Shown here: one piece after another, positions 44,152-52,725 of the stretch | How positions within the stretch are numbered: position 1 is the first letter of the stretch | Layout: each line of letters starts with the position of its first letter | Source of the DNA: Flavobacterium urocaniciphilum | GTDB taxonomy: Bacteria > Bacteroidota > Bacteroidia > Flavobacteriales > Flavobacteriaceae | Reading direction: 5' to 3' | Length of the DNA: 64,000 nucleotides | NCBI RefSeq assembly: GCF_900110615.1 | Contig: NZ_FOEI01000001.1 | Coordinates: 62,001-126,000 of the forward strand | The notes under the pieces: model-generated | The model's database searches: none | What the model saw: only the letters and a program-made list of their open reading frames with translations | What the model was told of the DNA's origin: nothing | Made by a program: the position numbers and the translations under genes

Positions 44152-45545
44152 TGAATAAAAAAAAGATTTTTATTTTATTACCTGATGGGGTTGGACTTAG
44201 GAATTTTGCTTTTTCAAATTTTCATAAAATTGGAAAGGAAAATTTCGATATTGTATTTTGGAATAATACACCTTTTAACTTAACGGATTTAAATTTTTCG
44301 GAAGTCAAAATTGTAAACTCAAAAGTACATATTGTATCAGATGTTATAAAAAGTGCAATCAATCAATCTACATTATTATTAAATAAGAAAATTGAAAATG
44401 ATTCGATCTATGATTCTTATCGTTTTAAACCTAATACAAATGGATTTAAAAATAAACTGAAAAATTTTCTAGTTACTGTTTTAATTAAGGTTTGTACAAA
44501 TAAACATGGGATAAGTTTTTTAAGAAAATGTCTTAATAAATTAGAAAAAAACACTCCTTATTATAATTCTTGTAAAGAACAATTAATTTTGCATAAACCA
44601 GATTTTGTTTTTTGTACGAATCAAAGACATTTAAGCGCTTTAGCACCTTTATTAGCTGCTAAGGAATTAAAAGTTCCAACAGCTACTTTTATTTTTTCTT
44701 GGGATAATTTACCGAAAGCTACAATGGTTGTTGAAACTGATTTTTATTTTGTTTGGAGTGTTTTTATGAAAAATGAATTGTTGAAATATTATCCGAATTT
44801 AAAAGAAGAACAAGTAAAAATAACAGGTACACCGCAATTTGAAACTCATTTTGAAGAAGAAAATTATATGTCTAAAGAAGAATTTTTTTCTACATATAAA
44901 TTGGATGAAACTAAAAAATACATTTGTTATTCCGGTGATGACATTACAACTTGCCCAGATGATGAAAAATATTTAGAAGATGTAAGTCTTGCAGTTGCTA
45001 ATTTGAATTCAAAAGGTTATAATTTAGGAGTTATTTTTAGAAAAAGTCCTGTCGATTTTTCAAATCGATATAATGATGTTCTTGAAAAATTTAAAGACAT
45101 AATTGTACCAATTGATCCAAAATGGGCTATGATGGGAAATGCATGGAATACTGTTTTACCACTAAAAGAAGATAACTCTGTTTTAGTAAATACTATTAGA
45201 TTTTCGGAAATTGTTATTAATTTAGGTTCGTCTATGGTTTTTGATTTTACAATTTTTGAAAAACCATGTTTATATATCAATTATGATGTTACAGATAAAA
45301 AACAAAAAGCTTGGTCGGTAAATACAATATATAAATTTGTTCATTTTAGATCAATGTTTTCGAAAAATGATGTAATTTGGTTAAATAATCAATCTGAAAT
45401 TGAACAAAAAATACAACTTGCTTTAGAAAATAATGCGTCAGTTGAAGGAGCCAAAAAGTGGTTTGAAAGAATAAATATTCAACCTGCAAATATGGCTTCA
45501 CAAAGAATTTGGAAAGAAATTAACACCATTCTTAATCATGGATAA
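44151..45545 (+). CDS. putative GT-B glycosyltransferase (UDP- or CDP-polyol type)
   Basis: A 464-residue protein without a confidently assigned subfamily. KKIFILLPDGVGLRNFAF opens an N-terminal Rossmann-like domain; TATFIFSWDNLPKATM near residue 181 and KITGTPQFETHF near 222 are typical of GT-B proteins of the UDP-glycosyltransferase or CDP-glycerophosphotransferase type; INLGSSMVFDFTIFEKPCLYINYD near 362 would be the donor-binding loop. It lies downstream of the nonulosonate module, so a nonulosonate transferase is one possibility (inference, no specific motif). Starts and ends overlap both neighbours. Confidence 0.6.
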   Translation: MNKKKIFILLPDGVGLRNFAFSNFHKIGKENFDIVFWNNTPFNLTDLNFSEVKIVNSKVHIVSDVIKSAINQSTLLLNKKIENDSIYDSYRFKPNTNGFKNKLKNFLVTVLIKVCTNKHGISFLRKCLNKLEKNTPYYNSCKEQLILHKPDFVFCTNQRHLSALAPLLAAKELKVPTATFIFSWDNLPKATMVVETDFYFVWSVFMKNELLKYYPNLKEEQVKITGTPQFETHFEEENYMSKEEFFSTYKLDETKKYICYSGDDITTCPDDEKYLEDVSLAVANLNSKGYNLGVIFRKSPVDFSNRYNDVLEKFKDIIVPIDPKWAMMGNAWNTVLPLKEDNSVLVNTIRFSEIVINLGSSMVFDFTIFEKPCLYINYDVTDKKQKAWSVNTIYKFVHFRSMFSKNDVIWLNNQSEIEQKIQLALENNASVEGAKKWFERINIQPANMASQRIWKEINTILNHG

Positions 45546-46095
45546 ATTAATTCAATCAGATTTTAAAAGACACGGAATAGATAAAGTAACATTTTCTAAG
45601 ATACTTTCTGTTTTTTTGTTTTTTCCAAATCCAGGATTAAAATTCATGACTATTTTTAGACTTTGTCAAAAGTATAGAAATAGAAATAGAATTTTGTTTT
45701 TGTTCTATTTTTTATGGTTACGTAGATTGAAATTCAAATACGGTATGGATATTTCTTATCGTACTAAAATAGGTGCAGGTTTCTATATTGGTCATTTTGG
45801 TGGAATTGTCATTCATGGTGATGTAATTATAGGTAACAATTGTAATATTTCACAAGGAGCAACTTTAGGTGTTTCAAATTCTGGTAACATAGGTACACCA
45901 ATTATTGGAAATAATGTTTTTATTGGTCCGAATGCAGGTGTTTTTGGAAATATCGAAATTGGGAATAATGTAACTATTGGAGCAAATTCTGTGGTTACTA
46001 AATCAATACCTTCTCATTCAACAGTTGCAAGCTCAATTGTAACAATTTTTGAAAAAGATTTATCTGAGAATTATATTCATAATAGATATTTGTAA
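45538..46095 (+). CDS. CysE-like small acetyltransferase, copy 1
   Basis: A 185-residue protein: about 75 helical residues followed by a left-handed beta-helix with YIGHFGGIVIHGDVIIG (containing the His-Gly-x-x segment of serine acetyltransferases) and GNNCNISQGATLG. It is shorter than true CysE (about 270 residues), and in polysaccharide loci such proteins acetylate sugars. It overlaps the preceding gene by 8 bases and ends 2 bases before the next. A paralogue occurs at 49993-50544. Confidence 0.82.
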   Translation: MDKLIQSDFKRHGIDKVTFSKILSVFLFFPNPGLKFMTIFRLCQKYRNRNRILFLFYFLWLRRLKFKYGMDISYRTKIGAGFYIGHFGGIVIHGDVIIGNNCNISQGATLGVSNSGNIGTPIIGNNVFIGPNAGVFGNIEIGNNVTIGANSVVTKSIPSHSTVASSIVTIFEKDLSENYIHNRYL

Positions 46096-46097
46096 AT

Positions 46098-47246
46098 ATG
46101 AAAATTGGCTTTCTTACACCAGAATATCCACATGAAAGAACAGGTAATTCTGGAGGAATTGGTACTAGTATAAAGAATTTGGCTCATGCAATTACTGCAT
46201 TAGGACATGAAGTTGTTGTTTTGGTATATGAACAAAAAGAAGATGCTGTTTTTTTTGACAATAAAGTTGAAGTTCATCAGATAAAGAATATAAAAATTAA
46301 AGGTTTATCTTGGTTTTTGACTCGAAAGAAAATCGAAAAAATCATCAATTCTTTATACTTAAATAATAAAATTGAAATTGTTGAAGCTAATGATTGGACT
46401 GGAATTACATCATTTATCAAACCAAAAAAATGTCCAATTATTATTAAATTACATGGAAGTGACACCTATTTCTGTCATTTAGATAAACGTCCCGTAAAAT
46501 GGATTAATAAATTTCATGAAAAAAGAGCTTTAAAAAAAGCAGATGGTCATGTTTCTGTCAGCGCATACACAGCAAAAATGACAAATGAAGTTTTCAATCA
46601 AAATCATAATTTTACTATAATTCCAAACGGAGTTGATATGTTTTTGTTTCAAAATGAAGAAAATAAATCAATTGATGTTACTACCATTCTATATTTTGGA
46701 ACATTAATTCGTAAAAAAGGACTGTTAGAATTGCCGCTTGCTTTTAATATCATTCATCAAAAGAATCCAAATACTGAATTGGTTTTGGTAGGAAAAGATA
46801 ATTTTGATATTATTTCTGGAAATAGTTCTACTTGGAAAATGATGCAAGAATTGTTTACTCCAAGTGCTTTAAAAAAAGTTAATTATATAGGACCAGTTGC
46901 CTATTCAGAAGTTAAAAAGTATATTGAAAAAGCTACCGTTTGCGTTTTTCCAACCTTTGCTGAAGCGTTACCTGTTTCATGGTTAGAAGCAATGGCTATG
47001 GAAAAAGCGATTGTTGCATCTAATATTGGATGGGGAAATGAAATTGTAGAAGATGGTATTTCCGGTTTTTTAGCACATCCAACCAATCATCAAGAATATG
47101 CAGATAAAATTTTGCAATTATTAAATGATGATACTTTAAGAGTTACTATAGAGAAAAATGCAAAAAATAGAATTTTATCACATTTTGAAATTAATTTTGT
47201 AGCAAATCAAAATCTTGATTTCTATAAAAAAATTATAGGAAACTAA
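46098..47246 (+). CDS. glycosyltransferase family 4
   Basis: A 382-residue GT-B enzyme with IGFLTPEYPHERTGNSGGIGTS at the start, IIKLHGSDTYF near residue 115, IPNGVDMFLFQ near 176, YFGTLIRKKGLLELPLA near 199 and the EX7E-type FAEALPVSWLEAMAMEKAIVA near 289. The pattern is classic GT4; the donor is unknown. It is the last gene before a 162-base gap with a likely promoter, so a transcription unit may end here. Confidence 0.9.
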   Translation: MKIGFLTPEYPHERTGNSGGIGTSIKNLAHAITALGHEVVVLVYEQKEDAVFFDNKVEVHQIKNIKIKGLSWFLTRKKIEKIINSLYLNNKIEIVEANDWTGITSFIKPKKCPIIIKLHGSDTYFCHLDKRPVKWINKFHEKRALKKADGHVSVSAYTAKMTNEVFNQNHNFTIIPNGVDMFLFQNEENKSIDVTTILYFGTLIRKKGLLELPLAFNIIHQKNPNTELVLVGKDNFDIISGNSSTWKMMQELFTPSALKKVNYIGPVAYSEVKKYIEKATVCVFPTFAEALPVSWLEAMAMEKAIVASNIGWGNEIVEDGISGFLAHPTNHQEYADKILQLLNDDTLRVTIEKNAKNRILSHFEINFVANQNLDFYKKIIGN

Positions 47247-47302
47247 TTTTTTATTGACTTAATAAAAATATATAATAATATTACTAATTTGGTTTATAGT
47301 GT

Positions 47303-47310
47303 TATATTTG
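47303..47310 (+). promoter_or_regulatory. putative -7 box (TATATTTG) in the 47247-47408 gap
   Basis: TATATTTG matches TAnnTTTG. The -33 region is not clear (TTTG at 47288 is too close). A transcript would have a leader of about 95 bases before the GT2 start at 47409. The gap also holds a 12-base palindrome, GAAATATATTTC at 47375-47386. Nothing else is recognised there. Confidence 0.45.
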
Positions 47311-47408
47311 GTCTTTTAACTTTAGGTTTTAAAAATTAAGTTTTTTCAATTTTAAACTGATATATTTATATTTAGAAATATATTTCAATACATATTTACA
47401 AAGAATTA

Positions 47409-48932
47409 ATGCAAAATTTTAAAATACATATCACTTCTAATGGTGAAGAGATTCTATATACTGGTAGTCCTGATTTGCAATTATTAGAAAATCTTTCTCT
47501 TGGTGCTGGAGATATATGGCATTCGAGTTTTAAACAAGGTTACTTTAACTTTTTTGAAGAAATCATTTATTTTGCTGCAACATTTAATTTTTTATCTCAT
47601 GATTTCCCTAATTTAAAACAATGCGTAAGTTGGAGAATTAATCCTGAAGCTTTCGCAGTTAGAAAGTCAGTTTGGGAAAGACTTGATAATTGGGACATTG
47701 ATTTTAAAACTGAAGAAATGAGAGCCATTAATTTTGGATTTAATGCAGTAAAAAATCAAGGTGCTGTTTCCCTTTATGTAGAAAATTTATTTACTGAGGT
47801 TAGTACTAAACTTCCGAAAGTAAATGTTTTTGATATGTTTTTATTTTATAGAAAAAATTTCAAAAAAAGACATTCTGTTTATTTATTAATTCGTAAAGGA
47901 CTATTTAATTTTAATTATTGGAATGCTTATTTAAAAACGAAAAAAATTAAGCAAATTACAGGTCAGTTAAAAGCTTTGAATATTAAAGATTTACAGCCTG
48001 TGAAAGGTAGTCCAACAATTGGCTATGTAATACCTACAATGTTAAGACAAAACTTTACTAGAGAATTAATTATTTGCCTTAAAAATCAAACAGTTCCACC
48101 TACTAAAGTTGTAGTTGTAGATGCAACTCCCTTAGAAAATAGACAAGAAAAAATTTATGAAATTGATAATTTGCCTTTTGAATTAATTGTTCAGTTTCAA
48201 ACTACTAAAGGAAGCTGTAGGGCAAGAAATGAAGCTTTAGAATTGTTAGATACAGATTATGTTATTTTTGGAGATGACGATATCTGTATTCCTGATAATT
48301 TTGTGGAAAATCATATTTTGTTTTTACAAAATTACAATGCCGATGCTTGTAATGGGCTAGACATACGTGCAGATCATGAAAAACAAACTTTAAATGATTT
48401 GTGGCCTAAATTAAAAGAAATTGAAAATATTAGATGGAAGTCTGGAGTTTCTTTTAATTATAGTAACGCTAATTCTTGTGTATCAAGAGCGGTTTTAAAC
48501 GTACTAAAAGACAATGATGTTAATTTTGATGGCGGATATGGAGAAGATACTGATTTTGGTTTACGTATTTTAAAAAATGGATTCGTTTTATTACATAATC
48601 CTTTTTCTGCCAATTTACATTTAAAACCTGCACAAGGAGGTTATCGTTTTTGGGGTAATCAAGCTAAAAAAAGAAAGGCTATGCCTTGGGAAGGAGATTT
48701 TCCAGTTAAAAATATTTTTCCTATTCCTAGTCCAACTATTTCTTATTATAATTTGAAACATTACGATAAAAAGGCACTTAAAGAGTATAAAATAAAACAC
48801 TTTTTACTTTATTTAGGTTCGGGTAGTATTTCTGATAGGGTTCTTAAATTTATTACCTTACCGAAAAAGTTTATGCAATATGAAAAGTCAATATTTTACG
48901 CTAAAAAGTTAATCGAGCGAAATAATTTATAA
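47409..48932 (+). CDS. GT2 glycosyltransferase with extra N-terminal domain
   Basis: A 507-residue protein. The GT-A domain spans about 203-430: GYVIPTMLRQNFTRELIICL, VVVDATPLENR near 235, FGDDDICIP near 287 (metal binding) and GEDTDFGLRI near 378 (base). The first 200 residues are unusual: FAVRKSVWERLDNWDIDFKTEE near 82 looks like the acceptor-side half of a GT2 domain, but no nucleotide-binding strand precedes it. It may be a decayed or specialised half domain (inference). It opens a new transcription unit after a 162-base gap. Confidence 0.8.
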   Translation: MQNFKIHITSNGEEILYTGSPDLQLLENLSLGAGDIWHSSFKQGYFNFFEEIIYFAATFNFLSHDFPNLKQCVSWRINPEAFAVRKSVWERLDNWDIDFKTEEMRAINFGFNAVKNQGAVSLYVENLFTEVSTKLPKVNVFDMFLFYRKNFKKRHSVYLLIRKGLFNFNYWNAYLKTKKIKQITGQLKALNIKDLQPVKGSPTIGYVIPTMLRQNFTRELIICLKNQTVPPTKVVVVDATPLENRQEKIYEIDNLPFELIVQFQTTKGSCRARNEALELLDTDYVIFGDDDICIPDNFVENHILFLQNYNADACNGLDIRADHEKQTLNDLWPKLKEIENIRWKSGVSFNYSNANSCVSRAVLNVLKDNDVNFDGGYGEDTDFGLRILKNGFVLLHNPFSANLHLKPAQGGYRFWGNQAKKRKAMPWEGDFPVKNIFPIPSPTISYYNLKHYDKKALKEYKIKHFLLYLGSGSISDRVLKFITLPKKFMQYEKSIFYAKKLIERNNL

Positions 48933-48953
48933 ACAATATTTATCTTGATTTAA

Positions 48954-49955
48954 ATGAATTTTAGTTTGATAATTTGTACTTATAATAGAAGAAATGCTAT
49001 AGAAACGCTTATGAATTCTATAGTTGTTCAATTGTTATATCCTAACCAGATTATTATTGTTGATGGTTCTTTAAATCTAGAAACTAAAGCTTACTTTGAA
49101 TCAGCAAATTTTAAAAATTTAGATTATTTTTTAGTTGACGATATTAATAGAGGATTAACTAAACAACGAAATTTTGGAATTTCAAAAGTTAATTCTACAA
49201 CTGAAATTGTTTGTTTTTTAGATGATGACACCATTTTAGATGAAAAATATTTTGAGGAAATCATAAATACTTATGCTAGATTTCCTGATGCTTTTGGTGT
49301 TGGAGGATATATTACCAATGAAGTGAAATGGGAAAAAAACACTTTAGATTTTAAGGAAGATAAAAAATATTTTACTTATGATGGATTTCATAGAAGTGAA
49401 GATAAAAGATTTATTTTAAGAAAATCATTAGGTTTAGATTCTGATGTGTTACCAGGTTTTTCACCACTTTTTTCACATGGTAGAAGTGTAAGTTATTTAC
49501 CTACTTCTGGTAAAATTTATAAAGTGGAACAATTAATGGGTGGAGTGTCTTCTTTTAAAAAAGAAGTTTTAGATATTCATAAATTTTCAACTTATTTTGA
49601 AGGTTATGGTTTATATGAAGATGCTGAATTTACCATTAGAATTTCAAAATTCGGACAATTATATTTGAATACAAATGCACAATTGGAACATCATCATGAT
49701 GCTTCTGGACGACCAAATAAATATAACTATGGAAAAATGGTTGTTCGTAATGGTTGGTATGTTTGGCGTACCAAAAATCCAAATCCTAAAATGATACATA
49801 GTTTTAAATGGCATAGTATCACGATTTTGCTTACACTTATTCGTGTTGCTAATATTCTTACTACAAATAAAAGAAAAGAGGCATTAACAGAAAGTTTGGG
49901 AAGAACAGTTGGTTGGTTTTCTTTATTAACTAATAAGCCTTTAATTATTGATTAA
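48954..49955 (+). CDS. glycosyltransferase family 2
   Basis: A 333-residue GT-A protein. FSLIICTYNRRNAIETLMNSI opens the fold; VDGSLNLETKAYF replaces the usual DDGS; FLDDDTILDEKY near residue 88 is the metal-binding site; GYGLYEDAEFTIRI near 217 contains the catalytic-base ED. The C-terminal 80 residues include a short hydrophobic helix. It follows the double-domain GT2 after 21 bases. The donor sugar is unknown. Confidence 0.88.
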   Translation: MNFSLIICTYNRRNAIETLMNSIVVQLLYPNQIIIVDGSLNLETKAYFESANFKNLDYFLVDDINRGLTKQRNFGISKVNSTTEIVCFLDDDTILDEKYFEEIINTYARFPDAFGVGGYITNEVKWEKNTLDFKEDKKYFTYDGFHRSEDKRFILRKSLGLDSDVLPGFSPLFSHGRSVSYLPTSGKIYKVEQLMGGVSSFKKEVLDIHKFSTYFEGYGLYEDAEFTIRISKFGQLYLNTNAQLEHHHDASGRPNKYNYGKMVVRNGWYVWRTKNPNPKMIHSFKWHSITILLTLIRVANILTTNKRKEALTESLGRTVGWFSLLTNKPLIID

Positions 49956-49992
49956 TTTTAGATTTTTGTTTTATTATAACTTATAATTTTAA

Positions 49993-50544
49993 ATGAATTT
50001 TATATCTCATATTCGCACTGATTACAGAAAGTTTAAAAAATATGGAGGTAATTTCTTTACTATCGTTTTTTTTACACAAGGTTTTTGGGCAGTTTTTCAA
50101 TATCGTATAGCGAATGCGGTTTATAAAATGAAGTTGCCAATAATAAAGCAAGTTTTAAATGTTTTTTGTTTACTTTGGCAAAAAGTAATTGAAACTACAA
50201 CTGGAATTTCTATACCAGCTTCTGCACAAATAGGTCATTCTTTTTATATCGGTCATTTTGGAGGAATTATTCTAAATGCTAAAACTTGTATTGGTAATAA
50301 TTGTAATATTTCTCAAGGTGTAACTATTGGAGTTTCTGGAATCGGTGAAAAGAGAGGAGTGCCTGTAATTGGTAATGATGTATATATAGGTGCTAATAGT
50401 GTAGTTGCAGGTAAGATAAACATACACGATCATGTTTTAATTGCTGCTTGCTCATTAGTCAATACTGATGCTGATGAAAATAGTGTAATGATGGGTGTTC
50501 CAGCAATAATGGTTTCCAATAAAAGTTCGGAGGGATATATTTAA
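49993..50544 (+). CDS. CysE-like small acetyltransferase, copy 2
   Basis: A 183-residue paralogue of the protein at 45538-46095, with the same layout: a helical N-terminal part, then YIGHFGGIILNAKTCIG, GNNCNISQGVTIGVSG and hexapeptide repeats ending MMGVPAIMVSN. The short N-terminal domain separates it from true serine acetyltransferase. It is probably a sugar O-acetyltransferase of the polysaccharide. It ends 1 base before the next glycosyltransferase gene. Confidence 0.82.
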   Translation: MNFISHIRTDYRKFKKYGGNFFTIVFFTQGFWAVFQYRIANAVYKMKLPIIKQVLNVFCLLWQKVIETTTGISIPASAQIGHSFYIGHFGGIILNAKTCIGNNCNISQGVTIGVSGIGEKRGVPVIGNDVYIGANSVVAGKINIHDHVLIAACSLVNTDADENSVMMGVPAIMVSNKSSEGYI

Positions 50545-50545
50545 T

Positions 50546-51667
50546 ATGAAACTGGTTGTTTTTTCTAATGCTCCAATTGTAAAAAAAGATGATTTATCTT
50601 TTTTATATGCACCTTATGAAAAAGAAATGCAATTATGGGCAAAACATGCTCATTCTATCCAGTTTTGTTGTCCGATTTGGAATGAAGATAGAAGTTTGTT
50701 AATAGCACCTGTATCTTTTGAAATACAACCAACAATTGAATTAAAAGATTTTAATGTTACTACTTTTTGGAATGTTTTTAAGGCGTTTCCAAATGTAATT
50801 CGGAATTTTGCTACCATTTATAAAGCTATGAAAAACGCAAATCATATTCATTTGCGTTGTCCTGGAAACATTGGTTTGTTAGCATGTTTAATTCAGGTTT
50901 TATTTCCAAATTCTCCAAAAACCGCAAAGTATGCTGGAAATTGGGATCCAAAAGCAAAGCAACCTTTTACATATAAAATTCAGAAATGGATTTTAAATAA
51001 TACTTTTCTAACTAAAAACATGCAAGTTTTGGTTTATGGTGAATGGGAAGGAAATTCTAAAAATATTAAACCATTTTTTACAGCAACATATTCAGAAAAG
51101 GAGATAACACATTCAATTATTAAGATTAAGAATGATGTAATACACTTCATGTTTGTTGGGATGCTTAGTGAAGGAAAAAGGCCTTTATATGCTATTCAAC
51201 TTATTGAAGAATTAAATAAAATGAATATAAATGTTCATTTGTCTGTTTATGGAGAAGGGATTTTAAGATCTGAAATAGAAGAATATATTTCAACAAAGAA
51301 TCTTAAAAATCAAGTAACTATTTTTGGAAATCAAACTAAAGATATTATAAAAGAAGCTTATCAAAATAATCATTTTTTAATTTTGCCTTCAAAATCAGAA
51401 GGTTGGCCAAAAGTTGTGGCTGAAGCTATGTTTTTCGGTTGTGTGCCTTTAACAACAAATGTTTCATGTGTAAATTATATGATAGGAAATGGTAGTAGAG
51501 GTAGGATATTGTCACTAAATTTAAATGATGATGTTGCTCAAATTCAAAAATTGCTGCTTAAAGAGTCTGATTATTATAAAATGAGTGATGCTGCATGCAA
51601 TTGGTCGAAACAATTTACAACAGAGTATTTTGAAAATGAAATTAAAAAACTTTTGACCATCTCATGA
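50546..51667 (+). CDS. GT-B glycosyltransferase (GT4-like)
   Basis: A 373-residue protein. HIHLRCPGNIGLLACLIQVLFP near residue 95 and YAGNWDPKAKQPFTYKIQKW near 129 resemble a subgroup of polysaccharide GT4 enzymes. FVGMLSEGKRPLYAIQLIEEL near 196, SVYGEGILRSEIEEYI near 230 and the EX7E-type KSEGWPKVVAEAMFFGCVPL near 280 form the nucleotide-binding half. It overlaps the next gene by 4 bases. The donor is unknown. Confidence 0.86.
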   Translation: MKLVVFSNAPIVKKDDLSFLYAPYEKEMQLWAKHAHSIQFCCPIWNEDRSLLIAPVSFEIQPTIELKDFNVTTFWNVFKAFPNVIRNFATIYKAMKNANHIHLRCPGNIGLLACLIQVLFPNSPKTAKYAGNWDPKAKQPFTYKIQKWILNNTFLTKNMQVLVYGEWEGNSKNIKPFFTATYSEKEITHSIIKIKNDVIHFMFVGMLSEGKRPLYAIQLIEELNKMNINVHLSVYGEGILRSEIEEYISTKNLKNQVTIFGNQTKDIIKEAYQNNHFLILPSKSEGWPKVVAEAMFFGCVPLTTNVSCVNYMIGNGSRGRILSLNLNDDVAQIQKLLLKESDYYKMSDAACNWSKQFTTEYFENEIKKLLTIS

Positions 51668-52725
51668 GAATTATACAGTTAATAGATAGTTTAGATGCGG
51701 GTGGTGCAGAACGAATGGCAGTAAATTTTGCTAACGCAATATCTGAAAAAATCACGTTTTCTGGAATTGTGTCTACACGAAAAGAAGGTGTTTTAAAGCA
51801 AGAAATAAAGCAAATTAAAAATTATGCTTTTTTAGGAAGAAAAAATAAATTTGATATAAATGCTATTTTTTTGGCTTCTAAATATATTAAGAAAAACAAA
51901 ATTAAAATTGTTCATGCTCATAGTAGTTCATACTTTTTTGGTGTATTAATTAAAATATTTAATCCAAAAATTCAATTAATTTGGCATGATCATTATGGAA
52001 ATAGAGCAAAAGATAATAAGCAAAAATGGATATTAAAATTTTGTTCCTTTTTCTTTTCTAAAATTTTTACAGTTAATGATGAACTAAGAGTTTGGTCATT
52101 GCAACATTTGAATTGCAAAAATGTTTTTTTTCTGCCTAATTTTTCAGATTTAAAGAAAACTGAAGAAAGAACAATTTTAAAAGGTGAAGCCAAAAAACGT
52201 ATTGTTTGTTTAGCTAATTTGAAAAATCCTAAAAATCATTCTACTTTAATTAATGGTTTTATTACCAGTGAGATTTATAAACAAAATTGGACTTTGCATT
52301 TAATTGGTAAAGATTTTAAAGATACCTATTCCGATAATTTGAAAACCATAATAAAAGAAAATGGTTTAGAAAATTCGATATTTATTTATAATGCTTGTCA
52401 AGATATTAAATATGTGTTGTCTCAAGCAACTATTGGAGTTTTAGCTTCAACTTACGAAGGTTTTCCAGTAACATTATTAGAATATGCACAATCAAAACTG
52501 ACTGTATTATCTACAAATGTAGGATTTTGCAGTAGTTTAGTTACTCATAATTCAAATGGTTTGTTATTTGATCCTACAAATTCAGAAGAATTATCAAACC
52601 ATTTTATCTATCTTTCTAATAATCCTGAAATTTGTGCTAATTTTGCAATTCAATTTCAAAAGATTGTTGAAAATAATTATTCAAAAGAAGCAATAATAAA
52701 TAAATATTTAAATCTAATTAATTGA
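51664..52725 (+). CDS. glycosyltransferase family 4
   Basis: A 353-residue GT-B enzyme with the N-terminal signature IIQLIDSLDAGGAERMAVNFA, HAHSSSYFFGVLIK near residue 80, CLANLKNPKNHSTLINGF near 181, LIGKDFKDTYSDNL near 217, and STYEGFPVTLLEYAQSKLTVL near 263. The motif order is that of capsule GT4 enzymes. Its stop codon overlaps the TTG start of the polymerase-like gene (4 bases). Confidence 0.88.
   Translation: MRIIQLIDSLDAGGAERMAVNFANAISEKITFSGIVSTRKEGVLKQEIKQIKNYAFLGRKNKFDINAIFLASKYIKKNKIKIVHAHSSSYFFGVLIKIFNPKIQLIWHDHYGNRAKDNKQKWILKFCSFFFSKIFTVNDELRVWSLQHLNCKNVFFLPNFSDLKKTEERTILKGEAKKRIVCLANLKNPKNHSTLINGFITSEIYKQNWTLHLIGKDFKDTYSDNLKTIIKENGLENSIFIYNACQDIKYVLSQATIGVLASTYEGFPVTLLEYAQSKLTVLSTNVGFCSSLVTHNSNGLLFDPTNSEELSNHFIYLSNNPEICANFAIQFQKIVENNYSKEAIINKYLNLIN

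Noticed and set aside
45017..45280. Minus-strand open frame of 87 codons in the GT-B gene
   Set aside because: It is antisense to a gene with good coding character; no promoter or homology is seen.
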